From Methanoregulaceae archaeon (lineage in GTDB: Archaea > Halobacteriota > Methanomicrobia > Methanomicrobiales > Methanospirillaceae), in NCBI GenBank assembly GCA_013331415.1, contig DUGL01000215.1, forward strand, positions 5,112-19,388: DNA of 14,277 nt, written 5' to 3'. This document shows, piece by piece, positions 1 through 6,079 of this stretch; the stretch's first letter is position 1; each line of letters opens with the position of its first letter. Both the position numbers and the translations under genes were made by a program. The notes below the pieces were generated by a model. That model saw nothing but the letters and a program-made list of their open reading frames with translations. It searched no databases and was not told where the DNA came from.

Positions 1-1437
1 TTCGAGGGCATGCCCTATGAAGAGATACGACAGCATATGCAGATGTTCGTCTACGAGATGACCCAGATGATGGTCGCGCGGGGCGGGCAGCTTGTCTTCT
101 CGTCCGTCCAGCTCTCTCCCGGGGTCCCGACGCTCTGGAAGGACAAGCCCTGTGTATACAAGGGGAAGGTCTGGGACGGCACTTCCGCCCCGCTTCGCGT
201 CTACCGTGAGTTCGAGCGGGAGGTCCGCCTCCTCTTCAAGGCAATCATGGAGGTGATGCTCGAGGGTGACTACTGGGGGAAGCCGTTCTCGTTCCCCAAG
301 CCGGAGATCAGCATAGAGCCTGATTTCATGGAAGAAGACGAGGAGTTCAACCGGGAGCATCCGGACCTCCCCATGTACCGGGACCTTTACCTTCTCACCT
401 TCGAGCTCGCATCAAAGTTCGGGACCCCCTACTATGACAACCAGATGCCGGAGTACCGGGGTGCAGGGAAAGGTATCTCCTGTTACCAGTGCTGCGCCTA
501 CCAGTTCTCTGCGGTTGCCGATCAGGACACCCAGTTCGATGACAAGCTCTACTTCCGCGACGGCCTCCACTTCTCGATGGGCTCATGGCAGGTGGTATCG
601 CTCAACTGTCCGCGTGCAGCATACGGGGCGGAAGGAGACGACGAGCGGCTGTTCGCCGAGCTCCGGGCGCTGATGGATGTCTGTGTCGAGGTGTTCAGGA
701 TCAAGCGGCGCTGGCTGGAGATCATCCGTGCAAACGGCCGTATGCCGTTTGCCATGCAGCGTCCGAAAGATCCGGTGACCGCTGAGCGCGGATCAGTTGC
801 GGTCGATCTTGACGGGCTCGTGTACACCATCGGGGTGGTCGGTGTCAACGAGATGGTGCAGCACCATACCGGCCACCAGCTCCATGAGAACCATGAGGCC
901 TGGGTCCTTGCCATCAGGGCGATGACCGAGATGGAACTCTATGCGCGGGAGCTCTCCCGGAGAAACGGGATGACGATTGCCCTTGCCCGCACCCCTGCCG
1001 AGACGACAGGCCAGCGGTTTGCGGTTGCGGACCTCCTCACCAGGGAGTACCGGAACGCTGCGCGAACGGTGATCAAGGGGGACCTTGCAGCGGGGCTCGA
1101 ACGGCTCGGGTCCAGTCGTGACCTGCCGGTGTACTATACCAACGGTACGCATGTCGCACCCGGCGCCACGATCCCCCTCGCCAGGCGTATTGAACTCGAA
1201 CATGTCTTCTTCCCGATCGTGGACGGCGGCAACATCTTCCATATCTGGCTCGGTGAGAAACGGCCAGATCCCCGCGGCCTGATGGAGATGGCCATGAACC
1301 TCTGCAGGACAACCCAGATCGGGTACTTCTCCTTCACCCGGGATCTCACGGTCTCCCTCCGCCAGTTCAGGGAATACCGGCCTGATACAAAGAAGATCTC
1401 GGACTGGGTATCGCACGGGACAAGGATGCAGGCGTGA
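1..1437 (+). CDS. Anaerobic (class III) ribonucleotide reductase NrdD homologue, 5'-truncated by window, no C-terminal glycyl-radical domain
   Basis: The frame is open from base 1 (F-E-G before the first Met at 10), so this is the 3' part of a longer gene. Class III reductases convert ribonucleotides to deoxyribonucleotides anaerobically with a glycyl radical made by NrdG. Family hallmarks numbered from the Met at 10: VFSSVQLSPGVPTLWKDKP, LEGDYWGKPFSFPKPE, ASKFGTPYYDNQ, a Cys cluster SCYQCC (C158, C161, C162) near where the thiyl-radical Cys is expected, GVVGVNEMVQ, a TPAETT finger-loop-like segment, and HIWLGEK...YFSFTRDLT near the end. Canonical archaeal NrdD then continues into a four-Cys zinc ribbon and an RxxGY glycyl-radical motif. 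Here the protein stops 27 residues after FTRDLTV (VSLRQFREYRPDT...) with no Cys or GY motif. It is either a divergent paralogue or a degenerate copy; the rest of the frame is intact. It converges on hsp20 with 22 bp between the stops. Confidence 0.85.
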   Translation, partial: FEGMPYEEIRQHMQMFVYEMTQMMVARGGQLVFSSVQLSPGVPTLWKDKPCVYKGKVWDGTSAPLRVYREFEREVRLLFKAIMEVMLEGDYWGKPFSFPKPEISIEPDFMEEDEEFNREHPDLPMYRDLYLLTFELASKFGTPYYDNQMPEYRGAGKGISCYQCCAYQFSAVADQDTQFDDKLYFRDGLHFSMGSWQVVSLNCPRAAYGAEGDDERLFAELRALMDVCVEVFRIKRRWLEIIRANGRMPFAMQRPKDPVTAERGSVAVDLDGLVYTIGVVGVNEMVQHHTGHQLHENHEAWVLAIRAMTEMELYARELSRRNGMTIALARTPAETTGQRFAVADLLTREYRNAARTVIKGDLAAGLERLGSSRDLPVYYTNGTHVAPGATIPLARRIELEHVFFPIVDGGNIFHIWLGEKRPDPRGLMEMAMNLCRTTQIGYFSFTRDLTVSLRQFREYRPDTKKISDWVSHGTRMQA

Positions 1438-1459
1438 ACAGCGTGGTCCCTGTACCCGG

Positions 1460-1864
1460 CTATTTCCCCTTCTTCTTTTTCAGGACGATATCTATCACCC
1501 GGTTCCGGACCTGGTAGAAACTGTGGATCACGTCAATCCGGGATTTGAGGGGGACCGTTGTGCGTATATCCCCGATCACGATGGTCACGGAGTCTGTTGA
1601 AATATCCGCATAGGCAGCATACCGCGATCCGGCAGGGATAGTTGCGGTGACAAAGATGTATGAATCATCCTCGATCACCTCGTACTCGGCCTCCTCCTGC
1701 TGCGCGTTTCCGAAATGGACGATCCGGGGAGCTTCACCCTGGCTTCCGGCAATGATGGTATACCCGATGACCTGGCCACGCTCATGGTCAGGTATCATCC
1801 TGATAATATCCTCAACCATCTTTGCAAGGTTTCGCAGGAAGTCATCGGGAGGGTCATTCGGCAT
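1460..1864 (-). CDS. Small Hsp20/alpha-crystallin-fold protein
   Basis: A 134-residue protein. The second half (about residues 58-130) has the beta-strand pattern of an alpha-crystallin/p23 domain: YEVIEDDSYIFVTATIPAG, then TDSVTIVIGDIRTTVPL, then a closing strand RVIDIVL and a basic tail KKKKGK. The N-terminal part is a predicted amphipathic helix (DDFLRNLAKMVEDIIRMI). Such proteins act as ATP-independent holdases or regulators in the cytoplasm. I chose ATG 1864 over the upstream start at 1930 because a Shine-Dalgarno-like GGGAT lies just upstream and the added N-terminal residues would only shadow the preceding gene. The start lies inside the end of the HTH regulator gene (11 bp overlap), so translation is probably coupled. 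Assignment as Hsp20-like rests on fold pattern and gene order; sequence divergence from canonical small heat-shock proteins is high. Confidence 0.72.
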   Translation of the reverse strand: MPNDPPDDFLRNLAKMVEDIIRMIPDHERGQVIGYTIIAGSQGEAPRIVHFGNAQQEEAEYEVIEDDSYIFVTATIPAGSRYAAYADISTDSVTIVIGDIRTTVPLKSRIDVIHSFYQVRNRVIDIVLKKKKGK

Positions 1865-2471
1865 GGATCCCACACAGCCGGTACGTCTTTCCATCCTGTT
1901 TGATGATATGCTTCTCCTGGAGTCTCGCAAGACCGGATGCCATGTTCTGGCGCCCGAGCCCCGTCAGCTCGGAGAGTTCGTCGCTGCTCAGATCGCAATG
2001 GGCGAGCGCTATGACCAGGTCTATCTCAGCCTCTTCACTCATGAGCTCCCTGCCGTGCTGCACGATCTCACGGATCTGGATGTCAATATCGTTCTCCAGG
2101 CTTCTCTGTCTCTCTGTCAGTTCTTCGCGGGCATCCACGAGCTTCCGGAGCTTCGCAAGGGATCTCCTGAGCTGGATATTCCGGTCCGTGTTTACGGGCA
2201 GCGACTCCTCCATCCGGCGAAGGTTCACCATCACGGTGATATCATTGGTAATGTAGTAGTATTTTCTCCGGCGCTCGTCCAGCCGGAACGAGAGGATCTC
2301 CTCGCGCTCCATCAGCTGGAGGTGCTCGATCACAGCCTTGGGAGAGAGGACCAGCCTGTCAGAGATCTCGGTGACAAAACAGGGTTTCTGCCTGAGCAGC
2401 TCGATAATGCGACGGCGGTTCCTGTTCCCAAGGATATCGAGGATACGTGCGACCTCAACATGATCCAGCAT
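1854..2471 (-). CDS. Heat-shock-type winged-helix regulator (ArsR-like, HSR1-like), two HTH domains
   Basis: A 205-residue DNA-binding regulator. Residues about 3-75 form an ArsR-like winged helix: ARILDILGNRNRRRIIELL, then FVTEISDRLVLSPKAVIEHL as the HTH, then RLDERRRKYYYI as the wing. Residues about 95-140 are charged and heptad-like, a likely dimerising coiled coil. Residues about 148-200 look like a second winged helix (SSDELSELTGLGRQNMASGLARLQEKHIIKQDGKTYRL). Domain order and the overlapping downstream Hsp20 gene match the HSR1-Hsp20 arrangement of Archaeoglobus fulgidus, where HSR1 represses its own operon until heat shock. ATG 2471 sits about 30 bp below a strong TATA box with no Shine-Dalgarno, so the mRNA should be nearly leaderless. 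The heat-shock role is inferred from homologous context; the DNA-binding assignment is solid. Confidence 0.8.
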   Translation of the reverse strand: MLDHVEVARILDILGNRNRRRIIELLRQKPCFVTEISDRLVLSPKAVIEHLQLMEREEILSFRLDERRRKYYYITNDITVMVNLRRMEESLPVNTDRNIQLRRSLAKLRKLVDAREELTERQRSLENDIDIQIREIVQHGRELMSEEAEIDLVIALAHCDLSSDELSELTGLGRQNMASGLARLQEKHIIKQDGKTYRLCGIHAE

Positions 2472-2473
2472 TG

Positions 2474-2488
2474 GTTACTTCATGTTAG
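2474..2488 (-). promoter_or_regulatory. Putative operator of the HTH-Hsp20 operon (CTAAC-N5-GTAAC)
   Basis: Read on the minus strand the site is CTAAC ATGAA GTAAC. The first half and the 5-bp spacer match the CTAAC-N5-GTTAG palindrome I recall for Archaeoglobus HSR1; the second half matches at three of five positions. On the plus strand it reads as a direct repeat GTTAC-TTCAT-GTTAG. It lies between the TATA box and the start codon and would cover the transcription start, as expected for autorepression. The second half-site is imperfect, so this remains a candidate. Confidence 0.45.
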
Positions 2489-2495
2489 GGTTTTC

Positions 2496-2506
2496 AATAT
2501 ATATAG
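2496..2506 (-). promoter_or_regulatory. TATA box of the HTH-Hsp20 operon
   Basis: The minus strand reads CTATATATATT, an excellent archaeal TATA box. Its centre is about 30 bp upstream of ATG 2471, which puts the transcription start within a few bases of the start codon. Confidence 0.75.
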
Positions 2507-2591
2507 GTATTTGTATTCGGAAATCATGCCCTCATCCTCATGGTCCGCTGTCCAGGACGGCACCCGCTGTATCTCCGGTGGGTAAAGATGG

Positions 2592-2599
2592 AAAAAGGA
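2592..2599 (-). terminator. Possible oligo-T terminator after guaB
   Basis: Immediately after the guaB stop the minus strand reads TCCTTTTTCC, and another T-run follows shortly. Archaea often terminate at such T-tracts without a hairpin. The run is only five T, so the call is tentative. Confidence 0.3.
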
Positions 2600-4066
2600 T
2601 CAGTCCGAGAGCCGGTAGTTGGGAGCTTCATCGGTGATCAGGATGTTATGGGGATGACTCTCCGTCCTGCCGGCACTGGTGATCCGGACAAACCGGGTCT
2701 TCTCATGCATCTCGGCGATAGTCCGTGAACCGGTATACCCCATCGCGGACCGGAGCCCGCCGATAAGCTGGTACAGCACATCGGCAACGCTCCCGACATA
2801 GGGGGTCACCCCTTCAACTCCCTCGGGGACAAACTTGGTCAGGCCGAGCTCTTTCTTCTGGAAGTACCGGTCGCTCGATATCCCTCCGCTCATGGCACCG
2901 AGCGAGCCCATGCCGCGGTACTGTTTATACCGGCGTCCTTTCATGGTGATGATGCGACCCGGGGACTCATCGCTCCCGGCAAAGAGGCTCCCCATCATGA
3001 CCGTGTCTGCCCCGGCAGCAATCGCTTTGGCCACATCGCCAGAATACCGCACACCCCCGTCAGCAATAACCGGGATCCCTGCACCCCTGACCGTATCGGC
3101 AACATGGGCGATGGCGGTGATCTGGGGGACACCGACACCGGCAACGATCCGGGTAGTGCAGATAGACCCCGGCCCTATGCCCACCTTGAGCCCGTCAACG
3201 GTATCCATGAGATCTGAGGCAGCCTTCGCGGTCGCAATGTTCCCTGCGATCACGTCTGCCTTTGCACTCCCCTTGATGTTTGCAACCGACCTGACAACAT
3301 TCATGTTGTGGCCGTGGGCGCAGTCGACCACGAGAGCATCGGCACCGGCTTCATCGAGAAGCATGGCGCGTTCGAAATCGAAGGGTCCGACCGCTGTTGC
3401 TACCCGGAGTTTTCCCTTCCCGTTCCGGGTAGCATTTGGGTACTGCCGCTTCTCCAGGATATCCTGCATCGTGATAATACCAGCGAGCCCACCGGCATTA
3501 TCGAGGATGGGGAGCCGCTCCACCTTGTGCGTGTACATGATCTCCAGCGCCTTCTCCATCGTGATATCCTCGGTGGCGGTTATCGGTTCCCGGGTCATGA
3601 TCGCCCGAACGCTCTCACTGCCACGGCGCCCGGGTATCCCCCGCACATCCCGACGGCTGACAATCCCGACAACCTTGTCGTACTCGAGGACCGGTACCCC
3701 TCCGATACCGTGCTCGTTCATGAGCCGTTCGACCTCGAGGACACTGGTATCAGGAGAGACCGAGAGCACATTGCGCTCGATCAGCTCCGCGGCCTGTTTG
3801 ACGAACCGGAGCTCCTCAACCTCCTCTTCCGCAGTCATGTTCCGGTGGATTACTCCGATGCCGCCGTTTCGCGCCATGGCTATGGCCATTGCCGACTCAG
3901 TGACCGTATCCATGGCAGAAGAGACAAGGGGGATATTCAGCGAGATGTTCTTTGAGAACCGGGTTTTTGTATCTGTCTCGTTTGGCTCGACGTGGGATTC
4001 AGCAGGGAGGAGCAGCACATCATCAAAGGTCAGGGCAAGCGGGACATCCAGTTTGGAACAGTACAT
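2600..4066 (-). CDS. guaB: IMP dehydrogenase
   Basis: A full-length 488-residue enzyme that oxidises IMP to XMP with NAD+, the committed step to GTP. The TIM barrel opens with LTFDDVLLLPAES. A CBS pair is inserted at about residues 93-210 (SVSPDTSVLEVERLMNEHGIGGVPV and PITATEDITMEKALEIMYTHKVERLPI). The barrel resumes with DALVVDCAHGH and the IMP-binding catalytic loop GPGSICTTR, whose Cys is C303. Then come VIADGGVRYSGDVAKAIAAG, MMGSLFAG and the flap with YRGMGS. The C-terminus ITSAGRTESHPHNI is typical. The start is ATG 4066, three bases after the mfnB stop. The sequence GGTGGGGTGA spanning that stop acts as a ribosome-binding site, so guaB is probably translated by coupling to mfnB. All expected catalytic segments are present and I see no damage. 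Confidence 0.97.
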   Translation of the reverse strand: MYCSKLDVPLALTFDDVLLLPAESHVEPNETDTKTRFSKNISLNIPLVSSAMDTVTESAMAIAMARNGGIGVIHRNMTAEEEVEELRFVKQAAELIERNVLSVSPDTSVLEVERLMNEHGIGGVPVLEYDKVVGIVSRRDVRGIPGRRGSESVRAIMTREPITATEDITMEKALEIMYTHKVERLPILDNAGGLAGIITMQDILEKRQYPNATRNGKGKLRVATAVGPFDFERAMLLDEAGADALVVDCAHGHNMNVVRSVANIKGSAKADVIAGNIATAKAASDLMDTVDGLKVGIGPGSICTTRIVAGVGVPQITAIAHVADTVRGAGIPVIADGGVRYSGDVAKAIAAGADTVMMGSLFAGSDESPGRIITMKGRRYKQYRGMGSLGAMSGGISSDRYFQKKELGLTKFVPEGVEGVTPYVGSVADVLYQLIGGLRSAMGYTGSRTIAEMHEKTRFVRITSAGRTESHPHNILITDEAPNYRLSD

Positions 4067-4069
4067 GCT

Positions 4070-4756
4070 TCACCCCACCAGCCGTGCCAGCTGCCTGACG
4101 AGGTCTTCCTGGATCATTGCATTCCGGTTGCCACCACAGACCATGCCTCTGACACCGATGATATCCGGATTGATCCGTTTCAGGACCGGGAGGTGATCAA
4201 AGCAGAGCGACCCGGCGAGCGCGGTCTGCATCCCTCCCTCACGGTTCATGCGAATAAACTCCTGCAGGGATGCTTCAGTCATGAACTCAAACGTGCTCTT
4301 CCCGTCCTTGATCCCGGTATCGACCATCGCCACATCTGCCCCCGCTGCGGACGCGAGCGGCGACATGACCAGGGGGGGGATCGTCCCGAGGCGGGCATAA
4401 TCGGAGTACGCGGAGATGACCACGAATTTTTCCGGGAACTCTTCCTTGACAGCCCGCACAACGGCCCTGATCAGCTCTCCTGCCCGATCAGCTCCATCGA
4501 ACATCAGGCCAATCTTGATGTAATCTGCTCCCGCGTGGGCCGCCCCGTACGCGGCGAGGGAGGCGCACCCGGGCTTGAAATCAAAATCACCGATGGCAGC
4601 ACTTACTGGTTTTTGGGACATCTCCCGTATTTCGCGGATTATCCAGGGAAAATTAGCGCCAAGGGAGCCTTCTGCAGGCCGTTTTACATCGATGATATCA
4701 GCGGCACCAGATCGCTTCGCCTCTTCGATATCGCTAGGGCTGACCAGCAATCGCAT
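4070..4756 (-). CDS. mfnB: (5-formylfuran-3-yl)methyl phosphate synthase (methanofuran biosynthesis)
   Basis: A 228-residue DUF556-family TIM-barrel enzyme. MfnB condenses two glyceraldehyde-3-phosphate molecules to 4-HFC-P, the furan precursor of methanofuran, which carries the formyl group in the first step of CO2 reduction to methane. The N-terminus LLVSPSDIEEAK and the segment DIIDVKRPAEGSLGANFPW are diagnostic. Lysines K25 (Schiff-base lysine region) and K81 (YIKIG), with D146 and K150 in VDTGIKDGK, correspond to K27, K85, D151 and K155 that I recall for Methanocaldococcus MJ1099. The C-terminus has IGVRGMVCGGNRNAMI. ATG 4756 lacks a Shine-Dalgarno, so this first gene of the mfnB-guaB operon may be leaderless. 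It diverges from the HisA/HisF-like gene across 43 bp. A run of eight C on the coding strand (4372-4379) encodes part of IPPLV. Confidence 0.95.
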   Translation of the reverse strand: MRLLVSPSDIEEAKRSGAADIIDVKRPAEGSLGANFPWIIREIREMSQKPVSAAIGDFDFKPGCASLAAYGAAHAGADYIKIGLMFDGADRAGELIRAVVRAVKEEFPEKFVVISAYSDYARLGTIPPLVMSPLASAAGADVAMVDTGIKDGKSTFEFMTEASLQEFIRMNREGGMQTALAGSLCFDHLPVLKRINPDIIGVRGMVCGGNRNAMIQEDLVRQLARLVG

Positions 4757-4799
4757 AGGATTTAATGATCCTGCATGCTAATAGTGATTACGCTATACC
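4757..4799. promoter_or_regulatory. 43-bp divergent promoter region, mfnB / hisA-F-like gene
   Basis: The start codons of the two divergent genes are only 43 bp apart, so their promoters must overlap or interleave. It holds an inverted repeat AGGAT-N6-ATCCT (4757-4772), an adjacent GCATGC palindrome (4773-4778) and TAAT-AGTG-ATTA (4779-4790). An AT-rich ATTTAAT (about 4760-4766) could be the TATA element for the plus gene. The minus gene's TATA would fall in the weak CTATTAG on the minus strand. Exact elements are uncertain. Confidence 0.5.
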
Positions 4800-5471
4800 A
4801 TGGAGCTTGTTCTCGCGATGGACCTGAAACAGGGTTTTGTCGTTCATGGCAAAAGGGGGGATCGTGACTCGTACCGCCCCCTGACCTGGGGGCTCTCGCA
4901 AACGGCAGAACCTCCGGCATACCTGAAGATTCTTCGCCCCCGCTACCTCTACATTGCCGATCTCGACCGGATATCAGGGACAGGTTCCCATGATCAGCAG
5001 ATCCTCGCCTGTGCACGGGAGGTGGAACGCTGCTACGTGGATCGCGGGTGCCGGTCTCCCCACGATCTCCTGGATCAGGGAAATGTGGTGAACGTCATCG
5101 GTACGGAGACGGCAGGGGATCTCGCACGCTACGATTCCGGGATGCTCTCGCTGGATATCCGGGAAGGCTGTGTCATCCCGGGAAACAGGAAACCAGTTGA
5201 CGTGCTACGCGAGGCAGAGAACCTCGCATTTGATGCCTGCCTGATCCTGGATATCGGGGCTGTCGGGACAGAAGCAGGACTCTCGCCCGCAACCCTGGCG
5301 ATGTATCGCGATGCCTGCAGCAAACCCCTCTTCTATGGGGGGGGTATCCGCGATATGGCAGATCTCGATCACCTCGCTTCGGCAGGGTTCGACGGGGCCC
5401 TGCTCGCAACCGCCGTCCACAACGGGGCAGTTCCCGCAGCCCTGCTCAGGGAGGGACACCTGTGCTTGTAA
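4800..5471 (+). CDS. HisA/HisF-related TIM-barrel protein of methanogens (function unknown)
   Basis: A 223-residue (beta/alpha)8 protein related to the histidine isomerase HisA and cyclase HisF. The N-terminus LVLAMDLKQGFVVHG matches the HisA strand-1 motif with its catalytic Asp at D8. The mid-barrel motif LDIGAVGTEAGL carries D151 where HisA/HisF have their second Asp, and FYGGGIRD (G180-G182) is the phosphate-binding loop. Other segments (YIADLDRISGTGSHDQQIL, VNVIGTETAGDL) differ from true HisA, and the protein is shorter than usual HisA (about 240). It best fits the archaeal hisAF_rel group, also found near C1-cofactor genes of methylotrophs. The substrate is unknown. It lies head-to-head with mfnB and overlaps tmk by 10 bp. 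The GGG loop is encoded in a run of eight G (5337-5344). Confidence 0.85.
   Translation: MELVLAMDLKQGFVVHGKRGDRDSYRPLTWGLSQTAEPPAYLKILRPRYLYIADLDRISGTGSHDQQILACAREVERCYVDRGCRSPHDLLDQGNVVNVIGTETAGDLARYDSGMLSLDIREGCVIPGNRKPVDVLREAENLAFDACLILDIGAVGTEAGLSPATLAMYRDACSKPLFYGGGIRDMADLDHLASAGFDGALLATAVHNGAVPAALLREGHLCL
5449..5455 (+). promoter_or_regulatory. Ribosome-binding site supporting the GTG start of tmk
   Basis: GGGAGGG lies six bases before GTG 5462, inside the end of the upstream gene. It decides the start at GTG and indicates translational coupling of the two genes. Confidence 0.6.
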
Positions 5472-6079
5472 CGATTGAAGGTATTGACGGGAGCGGGAAG
5501 AGCTCGCTCGTGACCTCGCTTGGCCACCTCCTCGCCGATCTCTCTCCAGTCATCACCCGCGAACCGGGTTCGACATGGGTAGGTGACCAGGTACGGCGGG
5601 CTGTTGCTGAGCGGGCAGACCCCGTCACCGAGGCACTACTCTTTGCTGCTGACCATGCAGCCCATATCTCCACGCTGATTCGTCCTGCGCTCCGGGAGGG
5701 GCGGCTCGTGATATCTGACCGGTACTCGGACAGCCGGTATGCGTACCAGCAGGAGACCCTCCGGGAATCGGTTGCGTATCCACTCGCCTGGCTCCGGGCA
5801 TTACACGCAGGCTGGACCATCCCCCCCGACCTCACGTTCCTGATCGTCCTCCCGGTTGATGCAGCACTTTCACGGATGGCTTCGGGCCGGGAGAGAGAGC
5901 ATTTCGAGAACCATGAGCTCCTGTCCCGGGTGCAGGAAAACTATCTTGCCCTCGTGCAGGAGGATCCCTCCCGGTTCGTGATGGTCGATGGGTTGAAAGG
6001 AGAGGAGGAGATTGCAGATTTTGTTTCAGGAGTGATCAGGGACGTTTCCGGACGGTCACGATCACATCGTCGACCGTGA
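5462..6079 (+). CDS. tmk: Thymidylate kinase
   Basis: A 205-residue dTMP kinase that phosphorylates dTMP to dTDP for dTTP synthesis. The P-loop GIDGSGKSS is at residues 7-15, followed by TREPGST (R33-E34-P35-G36) binding the nucleotide. The DRY motif is SDRYSDSRYAYQ (D86, R87, Y88) and an Arg-rich LID segment GREREHFE lies around residues 140-147. Length is normal for the family. The start is GTG, the first codon giving the standard VTIEGIDGSGKSS N-terminus, with a good Shine-Dalgarno. The last 44 bp overlap the 3' end of valS on the opposite strand, and the corresponding C-terminal tail (DVSGRSRSHRRP) is basic and poorly conserved. It is probably transcribed with the HisA/HisF-like gene from the divergent promoter near 4780. 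Confidence 0.95.
   Translation: MLVTIEGIDGSGKSSLVTSLGHLLADLSPVITREPGSTWVGDQVRRAVAERADPVTEALLFAADHAAHISTLIRPALREGRLVISDRYSDSRYAYQQETLRESVAYPLAWLRALHAGWTIPPDLTFLIVLPVDAALSRMASGREREHFENHELLSRVQENYLALVQEDPSRFVMVDGLKGEEEIADFVSGVIRDVSGRSRSHRRP

Noticed and set aside
1397..1414. Frame-shifted SRTGYR resembling a glycyl-radical motif near the NrdD end
   Set aside because: The Arg is two rather than three residues before Gly, no zinc-ribbon cysteines precede it in that frame, and the annotated frame reads through without obvious damage. Coincidence is likelier, though resequencing would settle it.
2835..4196. 453-codon plus-strand frame opposite guaB
   Set aside because: It is antisense to a complete IMP dehydrogenase and is Ser/Arg/Pro-rich with no family resemblance, a typical shadow in GC-rich DNA.
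3992..4765. 257-codon plus-strand frame opposite mfnB
   Set aside because: Antisense to a clearly conserved gene and no recognisable motif.
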